From the NCBI RefSeq assembly GCF_042675915.1, contig NZ_JBHTKL010000001.1, positions 1,240,001 through 1,304,000 of the forward strand: DNA of 64,000 nt, in the 5' to 3' direction. The notes below the pieces were generated by a model. That model made no database searches and had not been told where the DNA came from. It worked only from the letters and a program-made list of their open reading frames with translations. This document shows positions 34,167 to 43,281 of this stretch, piece by piece; within the stretch, counting starts at the first letter, position 1; each line of letters opens with the position of its first letter. The stretch comes from Thalassobacillus_A hwangdonensis. GTDB taxonomy: Bacteria; Bacillota; Bacilli; Bacillales; Halobacillaceae. The translations under genes and the position numbers were made by a program.

Positions 34167-34934
34167 TTACTGTCTAATTTCTCCTTCCTCATTTTCAGGG
34201 AGGATCAAAGTTTCATAGGAAAAAGGATCACTCTTATCAGAAGGCATTCCATAGTAATAATGGGGAGCTTCGTTTTTAAGAATATCGAGACCTTCCATAT
34301 AATAGCTGGATAGCGTAAGACTGTAATTCAGTTCATCATCGGCGGGCTCCTCGAAGGTGATCGCCTCGATCTGAATGATCCTAGGCAATGACTGAAGCTG
34401 TGTCAGGAAATTCCTCATCCCTTCGAAGTCTTTCGAAATCATATTCATTGTAAACGTAACATTGCGTAGTCCATCAATCGCAAAGGTTTGCTCAGGAGGA
34501 GGTTCAGTGGTGACCATGGCTTCAGTGTCATTCTGGTCAGGGTTTTCTGTCTCTACTTCATCCACTTCATCAGCTTCTGTACCGGCGAAAACTACCGTTC
34601 CTGCTCCATACTCGATTCCGATATCTTCAATAAAACTGTCTGAGCTGTTTTCTGCTCGATCGAATCCAATGAACAACTGATCCAGCATCGGAATGACAGG
34701 AAGCTTTTGTTGAAACACACGTGAACTATGCACTTCCTCGACTACGGCAACCTCCGTATTCTTTTCCATTGCATCAAGAATTTTCAATTCCGTTTCCAGG
34801 GCTGCTTCCGTATGGACCACTTTTTCTTCGAGTGGAGAAATGACTAGCAAATGACCGAAATAAATGCCTGCAATCAGAACGACAATCAGAAGAGCCGTGA
34901 TAAGTGCCGTGTTTTTATTCCATTGTAGTTTCAT
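34167..34934 (-). CDS. pilO: PilO-like type IV pilus alignment subcomplex protein
   Basis: 255 residues: short cytoplasmic N-terminus, one TM segment (about residues 9-31), a coiled-coil stretch (EKVVHTEAALETELKILDAMEKN), then a periplasm-type ferredoxin-like domain with an acidic, Gln-rich insert (EVDEVETENPDQNDTEAMVTTEPPPEQ). Topology and place after PilM and PilN identify it; primary sequence similarity to characterised PilO proteins is expected to be weak. Its start overlaps the pilN end by 20 bases. Last gene of the cluster. Confidence 0.8.
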   Translation of the reverse strand: MKLQWNKNTALITALLIVVLIAGIYFGHLLVISPLEEKVVHTEAALETELKILDAMEKNTEVAVVEEVHSSRVFQQKLPVIPMLDQLFIGFDRAENSSDSFIEDIGIEYGAGTVVFAGTEADEVDEVETENPDQNDTEAMVTTEPPPEQTFAIDGLRNVTFTMNMISKDFEGMRNFLTQLQSLPRIIQIEAITFEEPADDELNYSLTLSSYYMEGLDILKNEAPHYYYGMPSDKSDPFSYETLILPENEEGEIRQ

Positions 34935-35508
34935 CTATACCAACATCCTCACTCAGCATGGCGTGATCAACTGACAGATAGATTTCCGAAATGTATCTAG
35001 GCATGTAATCATACACATCCTCTGAACCATCAACTTCTTCTGCTGTCACATGATTCACTTCGACACCATGTATGTAGCTCTCTTCTTCCAAACGGCTCGT
35101 GTATGCAGCTACCTCCTGCATCGTGTCGAACCGGACGACAAGGTTGACCTGACCATTATCCACAAGGGTGAAGGACTGGAAGAATCCACGTTCAGGCAAT
35201 AAAGCAATCAAGCGATCAATCACGGGAGTAGCCGAAATCCAGGATGCTTCCAATTGACTGGTCGCTTTCACGAGTTCCATACGCTTGGTAATGACATCAT
35301 CGACCGGCGTTTGCTCATTTTCAGTCTGTCTTGATTGAAGGGCAGCTATCTCTGCTTCTGTTTCAGCTACTTCAGCCTCTAGCTGCTTAGATTGCGTAAC
35401 AAAATACGCAAACACAATCAAAGCCAAAATCAGAAATACTCCGCCAATCAATAACGGAAGCATATTCCTCTGTTCTTTCTGTTCCAGTAAATTCACTTCT
35501 ACCAGCAT
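34915..35508 (-). CDS. pilN: PilN-like type IV pilus assembly protein
   Basis: 197 residues. The N-terminus MLVEVNLLEQKEQR is the INLLP-type peptide by which PilN docks into PilM. It is followed by one TM segment (about 17-40), a coiled coil (KQLEAEVAETEAEIAALQSRQ) and an extracytoplasmic domain with SFTLVDNGQVNLVVRF. 21 bases after pilM. Confidence 0.85.
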   Translation of the reverse strand: MLVEVNLLEQKEQRNMLPLLIGGVFLILALIVFAYFVTQSKQLEAEVAETEAEIAALQSRQTENEQTPVDDVITKRMELVKATSQLEASWISATPVIDRLIALLPERGFFQSFTLVDNGQVNLVVRFDTMQEVAAYTSRLEEESYIHGVEVNHVTAEEVDGSEDVYDYMPRYISEIYLSVDHAMLSEDVGIDETTME

Positions 35509-35529
35509 GGATAATCACCCCGCTTCCCT

Positions 35530-36498
35530 TTATTGCTTTTTAATCGACAAGCCGACAGCTTCAATGAATGAATCAGGAATCGTCCTGCCATCTTTTGTCT
35601 GAAGTTCATGCTCCATCTGATCTACGGGCAATTGAAAACGCTCATCCAGATCAAGCCTCACTCTGTTCAAATCAGGCGAATCACCTGTCAGCAAAATGCG
35701 GTTGACCCCGCTTTCCCCGTTCATCACGGAAAAACGATAGAAATTCATGATTCGCTCTATTTCACTTAGCTGATCATAGTAATATTCATCGTATTCTGCC
35801 TGGTCACCTTTCCAATGAAAGCCGCCTTGTTTATACTTCCATTCGCCGATTGGAAGCGGTGATTTCATATTTCTTACGAAAATCGGCTTCAGTCCATGGA
35901 AGACGGTCAGGATACAGCTATCTACATTCCATTGAATGGAAAGCAGGTGATCTTCAGGATTGGAGCGTCCGAGTCGATCATATAATCGATAAACAGCTAA
36001 CGAGGATATATCAGCGCTTTTCGGCTTCAATTTATGATTGGAGAAAATCGTTGAAAGACTTTCCACCTGATTTTCCGGACTTGCAAACAGCAGCAATTGA
36101 TAGGTTTCTTCATTTTGATCGATGATATGGAAATCAAATGAAGGAAACTCAAACGGAAGATGCAGCGTATCACCAAGCTGCATGAAGATATACCCCTTGA
36201 TTTCGCTCTCCTTCAGATTAGCAGGCACCTGATACGGACGGATGACGACGGAAGCGTCCGGCACACAGAAATTCATGGGCTTGTTTTTCCAATCGTTTTC
36301 ATCCACCAGGTCCTCAATTACTTGGGAAAACACGACATTGTCTGTGATTTCTCCATCTTTGAACACACTTTCAGATAAAGGTTTTTCTCCAAAATCGATG
36401 ATGCCATCAAGCGAGTTGGATTGACTTTCCACATAACGAACGACATGATTTTTGATGATCAGATTAACTTTCCCTTTTGTTTTCGTCAGTTGAAACAT
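35530..36498 (-). CDS. pilM: PilM-like actin-fold pilus assembly protein
   Basis: 322 residues, cytoplasmic. Actin/FtsA-like fold of the PilM group, which links the PilN tail to the assembly ATPases. Recognisable: MFQLTKTKGKVNLIIKNHVVRYVE start, KSADISSLAVYRLYDRLG around 155 and a final DLDERFQLPVDQME region. The canonical glycine-rich nucleotide loops are weak. 15 bases after the prepilin peptidase gene, in the order pilD-pilM-pilN-pilO. Confidence 0.83.
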   Translation of the reverse strand: MFQLTKTKGKVNLIIKNHVVRYVESQSNSLDGIIDFGEKPLSESVFKDGEITDNVVFSQVIEDLVDENDWKNKPMNFCVPDASVVIRPYQVPANLKESEIKGYIFMQLGDTLHLPFEFPSFDFHIIDQNEETYQLLLFASPENQVESLSTIFSNHKLKPKSADISSLAVYRLYDRLGRSNPEDHLLSIQWNVDSCILTVFHGLKPIFVRNMKSPLPIGEWKYKQGGFHWKGDQAEYDEYYYDQLSEIERIMNFYRFSVMNGESGVNRILLTGDSPDLNRVRLDLDERFQLPVDQMEHELQTKDGRTIPDSFIEAVGLSIKKQ

Positions 36499-36513
36499 CC
36501 GTCAACCCTCCCA

Positions 36514-37269
36514 TTAATAGAAAAATAACCCACTGTACCACTCCAGTAGTGCGTCCCCGTGAAAATAAGTAAGAAGCGCTGCCATGATGATGAACGGACC
36601 GAACGGAACCGGCTGCTTTCTATTTACTGTCTTAGTTGCCAGCAGTGCGATCGTGACTAATGCGCCAATCAGCGTGGATAAGAAAAACACCATAATAATC
36701 TTGTATCCGAATAAAATGCCGAGCAGGGCAAGCAGCTTCATATCACCACCGCCCATTCCACCTTTACTGATCAAGATGATTAAAGCAATCAAAAGATAAG
36801 CACCGATCGCTCCAATGAGTGAAGCATACCAGGGATCAAGCGGAGCTAATACACGAAGAATGATAAAAAGAGGCAGGAAAAAAAGTAACAAACGATCCGG
36901 AATGATCATATAAAGCAGATCACTGACTAGTATGATCACAGATAACGAGACTAATAGAATAGCTCCGGCAAACTCTATGCTCCAGCCAAACATGATGTAA
37001 CTGTATGCAAACAACACACCTGTAAGCAGTTCAATCGTTGGATACAAGGGCGAAATGCGCTGGTGGCAGTTTCTGCATTTCCCTCTTAATAGTATGTAAG
37101 AAAAAACGGGAATCAGGTCCCTGTTTTTGATTGGTGTAGAGCATGTTGGGCATTTGGAACGTGAGGTGGCAAATGACTCTTTCTTTGGAAGTCTTCTTCC
37201 GACAACGTTGAAAAATGAACCACAGATAATTCCGTATATGAAAATGATTGAAGTTTGTAAAATATTCAT
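36514..37269 (-). CDS. comC: Prepilin peptidase (PilD/ComC)
   Basis: Aspartic membrane protease that cuts prepilin leaders and methylates the new N-terminus. 251 residues: N-terminal methyltransferase part with two zinc CxxC pairs (KCPTC near residue 39, KCRNC near 64), then eight TM segments with catalytic aspartates in SDLLYMIIPD (near 115) and GGGDMKL (near 170). It is the only prepilin peptidase seen here, so it probably also serves competence pseudopilins, as ComC does in B. subtilis. Position beside spoIIB and maf fits comC. Confidence 0.95.
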   Translation of the reverse strand: MNILQTSIIFIYGIICGSFFNVVGRRLPKKESFATSRSKCPTCSTPIKNRDLIPVFSYILLRGKCRNCHQRISPLYPTIELLTGVLFAYSYIMFGWSIEFAGAILLVSLSVIILVSDLLYMIIPDRLLLFFLPLFIILRVLAPLDPWYASLIGAIGAYLLIALIILISKGGMGGGDMKLLALLGILFGYKIIMVFFLSTLIGALVTIALLATKTVNRKQPVPFGPFIIMAALLTYFHGDALLEWYSGLFFY

Positions 37270-37299
37270 TTTGATACCTTCTCAGTATTTGTAATAAAA

Positions 37300-37338
37300 T
37301 CAGAAATTGAAGCCTTATTTGAACTTCAATTTCTGATA
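37300..37338 (-). terminator. Terminator or attenuator between major pilin and prepilin peptidase genes
   Basis: 14-bp perfect stem (37300-37313 with 37325-37338), 11-base loop, then TTTTATTA on the minus strand, directly after the pilA stop. It would make pilin mRNA more abundant than the downstream pilDMNO message. Confidence 0.8.
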
Positions 37339-37348
37339 ACAAGCTAAT

Positions 37349-37768
37349 TTAATTGTTAGTTAGATCAGACTTAGTTTCACCGGTTACATAAGTATCTAAT
37401 GTAACTGTAAAGTCTGACGGATTTCCCGTTACTTCAACATACCCAATGGTATAAGGGCTTCCAGTTGACGGGTCAGTCGGAATAGAGTCAAGGTAGCCCG
37501 CAAGTTCAAGAGATGCCATAGTATATCCATCTACATCAGATTCACTTATATCAACTAAAGTCTCTCCACTTACATGGGCAAGTCGAGCTGCTTCCAGTAG
37601 TGTAATCGCATTAGCATCGTGAGCGTCATCCTCTGAGTTAGAGATAACATTCCCAATTGCAGGTACAGCAATCGCTGCGATGATTCCCAAGATAACGATA
37701 ACGGCCAAAAGCTCAATCAACGTGAAACCTTTCTCATTCTTACAAAGCTTTCTGAACTTCTTCAACAT
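37349..37768 (-). CDS. pilA: Type IV major prepilin (PilA/ComGC-like)
   Basis: 139 residues with a class III leader: MLKKFRKLCKNEKG, cut before FTLIELLAVIVILGIIAAIAVPAI. Glu5 of the mature protein is present, as needed for assembly. The remaining domain is small and acidic (NSEDDAHDANAITLLEAARLA, then YTIGYVEV and TVTLDTYVTGE), without Cys. ATG 37768 follows AGGGGAGAG. The gene has its own upstream gap and a terminator after it, fitting a highly expressed structural subunit. Confidence 0.93.
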   Translation of the reverse strand: MLKKFRKLCKNEKGFTLIELLAVIVILGIIAAIAVPAIGNVISNSEDDAHDANAITLLEAARLAHVSGETLVDISESDVDGYTMASLELAGYLDSIPTDPSTGSPYTIGYVEVTGNPSDFTVTLDTYVTGETKSDLTNN

Positions 37769-37806
37769 AATTCTCTCTCCCCTATAAAAATATTATATAT
37801 TGCACC

Positions 37807-37831
37807 TGCCCATTAAAATCGGACAGGAAAA
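37807..37831 (-). promoter_or_regulatory. Small hairpin in the pilA 5' leader
   Basis: CCTGTCC pairs with GGGCAGG (one G-U) around a 9-base loop, about 40 bases before the pilA start in the 171-base gap after pilC. A TATAAT lies further upstream (near 37880) but without a good -35. I do not recognise a known riboswitch. Confidence 0.4.
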
Positions 37832-37939
37832 TATCCTATAAATCCCAAATTACAAGGATTATTTTACCATGTAAGTTCATTATACCTTCAATATCTACAA
37901 GTTTCCATTACCAATCTGTCAGATAATGAACATTTTTCT

Positions 37940-39145
37940 CTATTGGACCGAATCAAAAATTGAGAACATCGGGATGGCAATGGCGGCTACGATTCCACCG
38001 ACCAGGATCGCGAGAAACAGAATCATCAGTGGCTCTATCAGGGTCTTCAATCGCTCCGTTGTATATTCGAGCTCCGATTCATAAAAGCTAGCAACTCTTT
38101 CCAGCATATAATCCAAGGAACCCGTCTTCTCTCCTACCGCTACCATTTGGATGACGAGCGGTGGAAAGATTTTGTGCTTACTCAATGGATCGGATAGGGA
38201 ATCTCCACGCTCCAATGAGGAGTAGCTGTCTTTGATGGCCTTCTCTACCACTTTGTTTTCTACAACCTTTTCGGTGATGTGAAGGGACTGTAGAATCGGT
38301 ACGGAGCTGTTCAGAAGCGAGCTTAATGTACTCATCATTCGCACGAGTGCAGCTTTCTGAATCAAGCCTCCGAATACTGGAATCTTCAGTTTCACCTGAT
38401 CAAAGGTATGCTGGAATTTCTCCTCTTTTGAAACGAGCTTGAATACAACCAACAGTGCTACCGGGATCAGCATGACGATGTACCAGAAGCTTTGGACAAA
38501 ACCACTAAGCTCCAACGTCATCTGGGTAATGAACGGCAATTCGCCCCCTAAGGAATCAAACATGCTTGCAAAACGCGGCACAACAAAAGCGAGTAAAAAA
38601 CATACGATGACCAGCGCAATCACACCGACTATTACAGGATAGGTCAAAGCTGAAATCACTTTCTGCCTCGTGTCGTACTGTTTTTCGTAATAGCTTGCGA
38701 GGCGTTCCAGAATTTCTTCAAGCTTACCGCCCGCTTCACCTGCACGGAACATGTTGACGAATAGATTCGAGAACACTTTCGGGTGATTGGCAGCTGCATC
38801 AGAAAACGCTTTCCCGCTTTCGAGATTAGCGCCAATGTCATTCAATGCATGCTTCAGCGCTTTACTGTTCGTCTGTTCAGCCAGGATATATGTCGTTTGC
38901 ACCAGTGGGATACCTGCTTTAATCAACGTCGCAAACTGACGGAGGTAAATGACAAAATCCTTCGGTTTCACTCCACTTCCGATTTGAATATCCTGATAGA
39001 ACACACTGTCCAGTTCCTTAATTCCGGAAATAGAAACTCCCTGCCCCTTTAGCTGCTCGATCGCTTCCTTTTTGGAATCGGCTTTTACTCTACCTTTAGC
39101 CTGCTTGCCTACTCGGTCTCTGCCTTGATACGTGAAATACGCCAT
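37940..39145 (-). CDS. pilC: PilC/GspF-type inner-membrane platform protein
   Basis: 401 residues with two repeated T2SSF cytoplasmic domains (about 65-190 and 270-390) and three TM segments. Family signatures: FTYQGRDRVGKQAKGRV start, RQFATLIKAGIPL near 70, MFRAGEAGGKLEEIL near 130, and MVAVGEKTGSLDYML near 335. It holds the pilus base and couples it to the ATPases. ATG 39145 overlaps the pilT stop (TGATG). Confidence 0.96.
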   Translation of the reverse strand: MAYFTYQGRDRVGKQAKGRVKADSKKEAIEQLKGQGVSISGIKELDSVFYQDIQIGSGVKPKDFVIYLRQFATLIKAGIPLVQTTYILAEQTNSKALKHALNDIGANLESGKAFSDAAANHPKVFSNLFVNMFRAGEAGGKLEEILERLASYYEKQYDTRQKVISALTYPVIVGVIALVIVCFLLAFVVPRFASMFDSLGGELPFITQMTLELSGFVQSFWYIVMLIPVALLVVFKLVSKEEKFQHTFDQVKLKIPVFGGLIQKAALVRMMSTLSSLLNSSVPILQSLHITEKVVENKVVEKAIKDSYSSLERGDSLSDPLSKHKIFPPLVIQMVAVGEKTGSLDYMLERVASFYESELEYTTERLKTLIEPLMILFLAILVGGIVAAIAIPMFSIFDSVQ

Positions 39146-40185
39146 CAATATCCCCCTTCCTGTAAGAAAGGTGAGGCATCGGTTTCGCTTATAATTTCTT
39201 TTTTGACCAAATCCCTGATCGACATTTCCAGTGTCTGCATTCCTTGAGACTTGGAGGTTTGCATCACATTTGGAATTTGATAGATTTTCTCATTTCGAAT
39301 CAGGTTTTTGATGGCACTCGTATTCAATAAAACTTCGACAGCAGCTCTCCTGCCTTTTTTATCTTTCCTTGGAAACAATCGCTGCGAGACGATCCCTTTC
39401 AGCACTGTAGCTAATTGAATACGAACTTGCCCTTGCTGGTTGGGTGGAAAGACATCTATAATCCGGTCGATTGTATCCGGCGCATTTGTCGTATGTAAGG
39501 TACCCATTACTAGATGCCCCGTTTCCGCAGCAGTCAATGCTGTCGATATCGTTTCAAAATCCCTGAGCTCACCAACTAGAATGACATCAGGATCCTGCCG
39601 CAAACATGCCCTCAATCCATTTGAGAAGTTTCTCGTATCGAAACCGATTTCCCGCTGATCAATGATGCAATTCTTATGATTATGGGTATATTCGATCGGA
39701 TCCTCCAAGGTGATGATATGCTTCCTGGTATTGTGATTAAGATAATCGATCATCGAAGCCAGTGTCGTAGATTTACCCGATCCAGTTGGACCTGTTACGA
39801 GCACAAGCCCCTGGGCATTCTGTGCGATTTCTTTCAGCACCGAAGGCATATCAAGCTGTTCAATCGTTGGAATTTCCCTTGGTACGATCCGTACGGCAAG
39901 TGAAATACAATTCCGCTGGTGATAGACATTGATCCGAAATCGAGATACTCCAGATATGCCGTAAGAAAAATCCACTTCCCCGACGGATTCCAACTGTTCC
40001 CACAATACATCACTCAGTATCGCCTTCGTCATTTTTTCTGTGTGGTCCGGTGTGAGCTTGTTCTTTCCGTATTGCTTCAGCTCTCCATGAACTCGGAAAA
40101 TGGGTGGCACACCTACAGTCAAATGAATATCAGACGCGTTATGCTGATGGGCAGCAATCAATAATTGGTCAAATTGTTCTTTCAT
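39145..40185 (-). CDS. pilT: Type IV pilus retraction ATPase PilT
   Basis: 346 residues. Walker A GPTGSGKSTTLA near residue 130, Asp box ITLEDPIEY, Walker B RQDPDVILVGELRD, His box TAAETGHLVMGTLHT, and the PilT hallmark AIRNLIRNEKIYQ (AIRNLIRE motif) near 285 that marks retraction ATPases. ATG 40185 (MKEQFDQLL) is 7 bases after TGGAGTG; an earlier ATG five codons upstream has no site. Bacilli competence loci lack this gene, so its presence argues for a dynamic, retractile pilus. Confidence 0.96.
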   Translation of the reverse strand: MKEQFDQLLIAAHQHNASDIHLTVGVPPIFRVHGELKQYGKNKLTPDHTEKMTKAILSDVLWEQLESVGEVDFSYGISGVSRFRINVYHQRNCISLAVRIVPREIPTIEQLDMPSVLKEIAQNAQGLVLVTGPTGSGKSTTLASMIDYLNHNTRKHIITLEDPIEYTHNHKNCIIDQREIGFDTRNFSNGLRACLRQDPDVILVGELRDFETISTALTAAETGHLVMGTLHTTNAPDTIDRIIDVFPPNQQGQVRIQLATVLKGIVSQRLFPRKDKKGRRAAVEVLLNTSAIKNLIRNEKIYQIPNVMQTSKSQGMQTLEMSIRDLVKKEIISETDASPFLQEGGY

Positions 40186-40200
40186 GCGAGAACACTCCAT

Positions 40201-41826
40201 TTAGTCTGCTTTAGTGACGCGCAACACTTCGTCGATGGTAGTCAACCCTTGCTTGGCTTTCAACAATCCATCATCGACTAAGAACAGCATGCCACGTTTT
40301 CTTGCATGGGCCTGGACGCGGTCCATGGAAGTATTGTTCATCATCAGCTTCTTGATGACCTCATCGATGACGAGTACTTCCTGGATTGCCATCCGTCCTT
40401 TGTAACCTGTTTGCTGACAGCTGTCGCATCCTTTCCCTCTATACAGCTGGTCGACGGAAATTCCTCGTTTTTCAAAATGCTGGCGTTCCATCTCAGTCGG
40501 TTCGTATGGTGCCTGACAATCACGACAGTTTTTCCTTACAAGCCGCTGGGCTACAACACCTGCCAGTGAAGAAACGACCAGATATGGCTCAATATCCATA
40601 TCGAATAATCGCGGGATGGTAGCGATGGCGCTGTTGGTGTGCAACGTACTTAACACCAGATGGCCAGTCAAAGAGGCACGAATGGCAATTTCGGCTGTTT
40701 CAGAATCCCGGATCTCTCCAACCATGACGATGTTAGGATCCTGCCTCAATATGGAACGAAGACCATTTGCGAAGGTCAACCCGATCTTACTATTGACCTG
40801 TACCTGGTTCAGCCCTTCCATCTGGTATTCAACCGGGTCCTCAACCGTGATGATGTTTACATCTTCTTCATTCAAATGATTCAATGAAGCGTAGAGGGTG
40901 GATGACTTTCCCGACCCCGTCGGACCTGTAATCAAGATCAGCCCGGAAGGCTGATTGATCATGTCCATATACCGCTGATAGCTTACCTTGTTGAAACCTA
41001 GGTTCGAAATTTTCTGGACGGCATTACCTAGATCAAGAATACGTATGACAATCTTTTCACCATACACAGTAGGAAGTATCGAAATACGCAGGTCTACAGG
41101 ATTCCGATCGACCGTCTGCTTGATACGACCATCCTGTGGAAGACGGCTTTCGGTAATATTCAGATCCGCCATGATTTTGACTCTTGCAGTCAGGCTGTTC
41201 TGAAACGTTTTCGGCAGGGTTCTCTCTGTTCGCAGGACACCGTCAATCCGGTAACGGACTAGGACTTTCGTTTCCTGAGGATCGATATGGATATCACTTG
41301 CCTTCAGCTGCACACCTGCCTGTAGGAGTTGATCGACGAGTCTGATGGCAGGGGCATCGTCCCCTTCACTCTCTTCTCCATCTCCAGACTCCGTGTCCTT
41401 CAGGTTATAGTGGCGGTTGATCGCCTGGAGGATTTCATCCTTTGTAGCAATGACCGGACTGATTTCAAAACCGGTCGATATTTTCAAATCATCGATTGCA
41501 AAGTAGTCCATCGGATCCTTCATTGCTACGACAAGCTTGCCTTCTTTTTTCTCGATTGGAATCAACAGATTCCTCACCGAAAATTCCTTTGGAACAATCG
41601 TGATCACACTTGGATCGATCGGATAGTGATAAAGCGACACGTGTGGGGTTCCCAACTGGAATTCCAACACTTCAATCAACTGTCGCTCCGTCACATAACC
41701 TTTATCTACAAGGACATCTCCGAGCTTTTGGTTACGGTCCTTACTCTCCAATGCATCATTGATCTGCTCTTCAGTCACCATGCCGACATCTTTAAGTAAG
41801 TCTCCCAGCCGTTTTCGATTCGCCAT
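40201..41826 (-). CDS. pilB: Pilus assembly ATPase PilB/GspE
   Basis: 541 residues: N-terminal GspE/PilB domain (MANRKRLGDLLKDVGMVTEEQIND, about 1-140), then the hexameric motor with Walker A GPTGSGKSSTLY near 315, RQDPNIVMVGEIRD near 375, and a zinc-binding tetracysteine CRDC and CDSC near residues 449 and 482. Powers pilus extension. 15 bases before pilT. Confidence 0.96.
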   Translation of the reverse strand: MANRKRLGDLLKDVGMVTEEQINDALESKDRNQKLGDVLVDKGYVTERQLIEVLEFQLGTPHVSLYHYPIDPSVITIVPKEFSVRNLLIPIEKKEGKLVVAMKDPMDYFAIDDLKISTGFEISPVIATKDEILQAINRHYNLKDTESGDGEESEGDDAPAIRLVDQLLQAGVQLKASDIHIDPQETKVLVRYRIDGVLRTERTLPKTFQNSLTARVKIMADLNITESRLPQDGRIKQTVDRNPVDLRISILPTVYGEKIVIRILDLGNAVQKISNLGFNKVSYQRYMDMINQPSGLILITGPTGSGKSSTLYASLNHLNEEDVNIITVEDPVEYQMEGLNQVQVNSKIGLTFANGLRSILRQDPNIVMVGEIRDSETAEIAIRASLTGHLVLSTLHTNSAIATIPRLFDMDIEPYLVVSSLAGVVAQRLVRKNCRDCQAPYEPTEMERQHFEKRGISVDQLYRGKGCDSCQQTGYKGRMAIQEVLVIDEVIKKLMMNNTSMDRVQAHARKRGMLFLVDDGLLKAKQGLTTIDEVLRVTKAD

Positions 41827-41856
41827 ACTGCCTCACCCTTTTGCCTTTCTCCCAAC

Positions 41857-43257
41857 TCATTTAGATGGCACACCTTCAGGATCGATTTCCCAAATATATT
41901 CAGATTCAGAGGAGTCATCACTTCCCTGACCTTCCTGTTTCTGCTGTTCTTTTTGTGACCCATCCTCATCCTGACTATTTTCATCTGTGTCATTAGAATC
42001 CTGATCTACTTTTTCTCTATTTGTTGGATTTTCGCCTGAAGTATCTTCAGATGTGTTCGTGCCGCCCTGTTCATTACTCATTTCACTTTCATTTGAAGAC
42101 GCTTGTTGCTTCTGTTGTTTCTCACTGCTATGAATCTCAATCGTCGGTACTGCAGGATAGTAATCCTCTGCAATCAATTCTTTGTAATCATCTCCGAGTG
42201 AGTAACGATAAACTTCACCAGCAACCCCCGGACGTCCTTCCTGCTCAGTTTTCACTTCATCCACATCTAGTAAAGAAGAAAACTGCATGACGGTATCCGG
42301 CTTGATTTCCATCTTGTTTTCCACTTTTACTTCATAATCATCAGGAAGTGGAAATCCTTTGATCTTAACCACCAGCACACCATTACTCACGGAAAGTTCA
42401 AGATAATACGGTGCGTCATTCGGATTGTAGAGCTTCAAGTCCTGCCCTTTTTCTAAATGAATGCTCGCTTCCGATCCCAATGTAGCGTAAGCAGGCAATT
42501 GGTGGCTGATCGCTCTTTCTTTAACGATGAAATTCGTTGAAAGCGCAGCCCCGTATATACCTGTCGCCATTACATTCAGGACATCCTGATCATAGTAAGC
42601 ATCTTCCATCAGATGTGAAAGAAAAGAAAAGGTAGCATCTCCTGGTATTTCGATTCCATTCATCTCTTCTGCCAGGCTTAAGATATCCACCTCGTCCGGC
42701 ACTTTAACCTCGAATTCACTTACCACTTCCCGGAGACCGGCGGCATCTTCAGCCACATAATCATAAAAAGAGTATGTCATCGGCTGCTCGGCCAGTCTGC
42801 TGGCAGACCTGCTTACGTCGTTCAAAAATTGTTGCTGCTTGAACTGGCTGAACACTTCCTCACCAAAGCTCTCTTTCAGTACATTCAATTTTTCCGGGTC
42901 CACCTTTACCGTGAAAAGTGGGGTTTCTTCTGTTTGGATGGATTGAAGTGTCTGATCGATTTGGAAAGTAATGAAGGACGGATCCAAGATGACTTCTTCC
43001 CTTCCCATTTCAATGATCACTGGGTGCTTCTCCAGCCATTCCAGAGAAGCAGCGGTCAACAATTCTCTCGCTTCCTGCTCAGACGTTCCTTCAAGCTGTA
43101 AGGTAGCAATTTGTATGTCCTTTTCAATAATCGCTTCATTTCCGCTGATTGCCTTGATGGTTCCGGTACTCACTTGGGACAGGATCAATACCAGTACGGA
43201 ACTGATAATTACGATGGAATAGAGTTTCAAATTGTTTTTCTGATACAACTTAAGCAC
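41857..43257 (-). CDS. VanW-like exported protein of the pilus cluster
   Basis: 466 residues: one N-terminal TM segment (IVIISSVLVLILSQVSTG), a domain of about 250 residues recalling the peptidoglycan-binding part of VanW proteins, then a VanW-like segment (FSFLSHLMEDAY, ERAISHQLPAYATLGSEASIHLEKGQDLKLYNP). The usual GGGVCQVSTTLYNA motif is replaced by NVMATGIYGAAL. A G5-like piece (GRPGVAGEVYRY) follows and a highly acidic Gln/Ser tail of about 90 residues ends the protein. Likely outside the membrane, perhaps helping the pilus through the wall; that is inference. GTG start 43257 sits very close to its GAGG site; TTG 43248 is an alternative. Confidence 0.75.
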   Translation of the reverse strand: MLKLYQKNNLKLYSIVIISSVLVLILSQVSTGTIKAISGNEAIIEKDIQIATLQLEGTSEQEARELLTAASLEWLEKHPVIIEMGREEVILDPSFITFQIDQTLQSIQTEETPLFTVKVDPEKLNVLKESFGEEVFSQFKQQQFLNDVSRSASRLAEQPMTYSFYDYVAEDAAGLREVVSEFEVKVPDEVDILSLAEEMNGIEIPGDATFSFLSHLMEDAYYDQDVLNVMATGIYGAALSTNFIVKERAISHQLPAYATLGSEASIHLEKGQDLKLYNPNDAPYYLELSVSNGVLVVKIKGFPLPDDYEVKVENKMEIKPDTVMQFSSLLDVDEVKTEQEGRPGVAGEVYRYSLGDDYKELIAEDYYPAVPTIEIHSSEKQQKQQASSNESEMSNEQGGTNTSEDTSGENPTNREKVDQDSNDTDENSQDEDGSQKEQQKQEGQGSDDSSESEYIWEIDPEGVPSK

Positions 43258-43281
43258 TTCCTCTATCAGAAGGAATGGTCA

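Noticed and set aside
37769..37939. c-di-GMP riboswitch upstream of pilA
   Set aside because: Considered because of the GGDEF neighbour, but the GEMM core sequence and tetraloop arrangement are not present; only a simple hairpin is seen.
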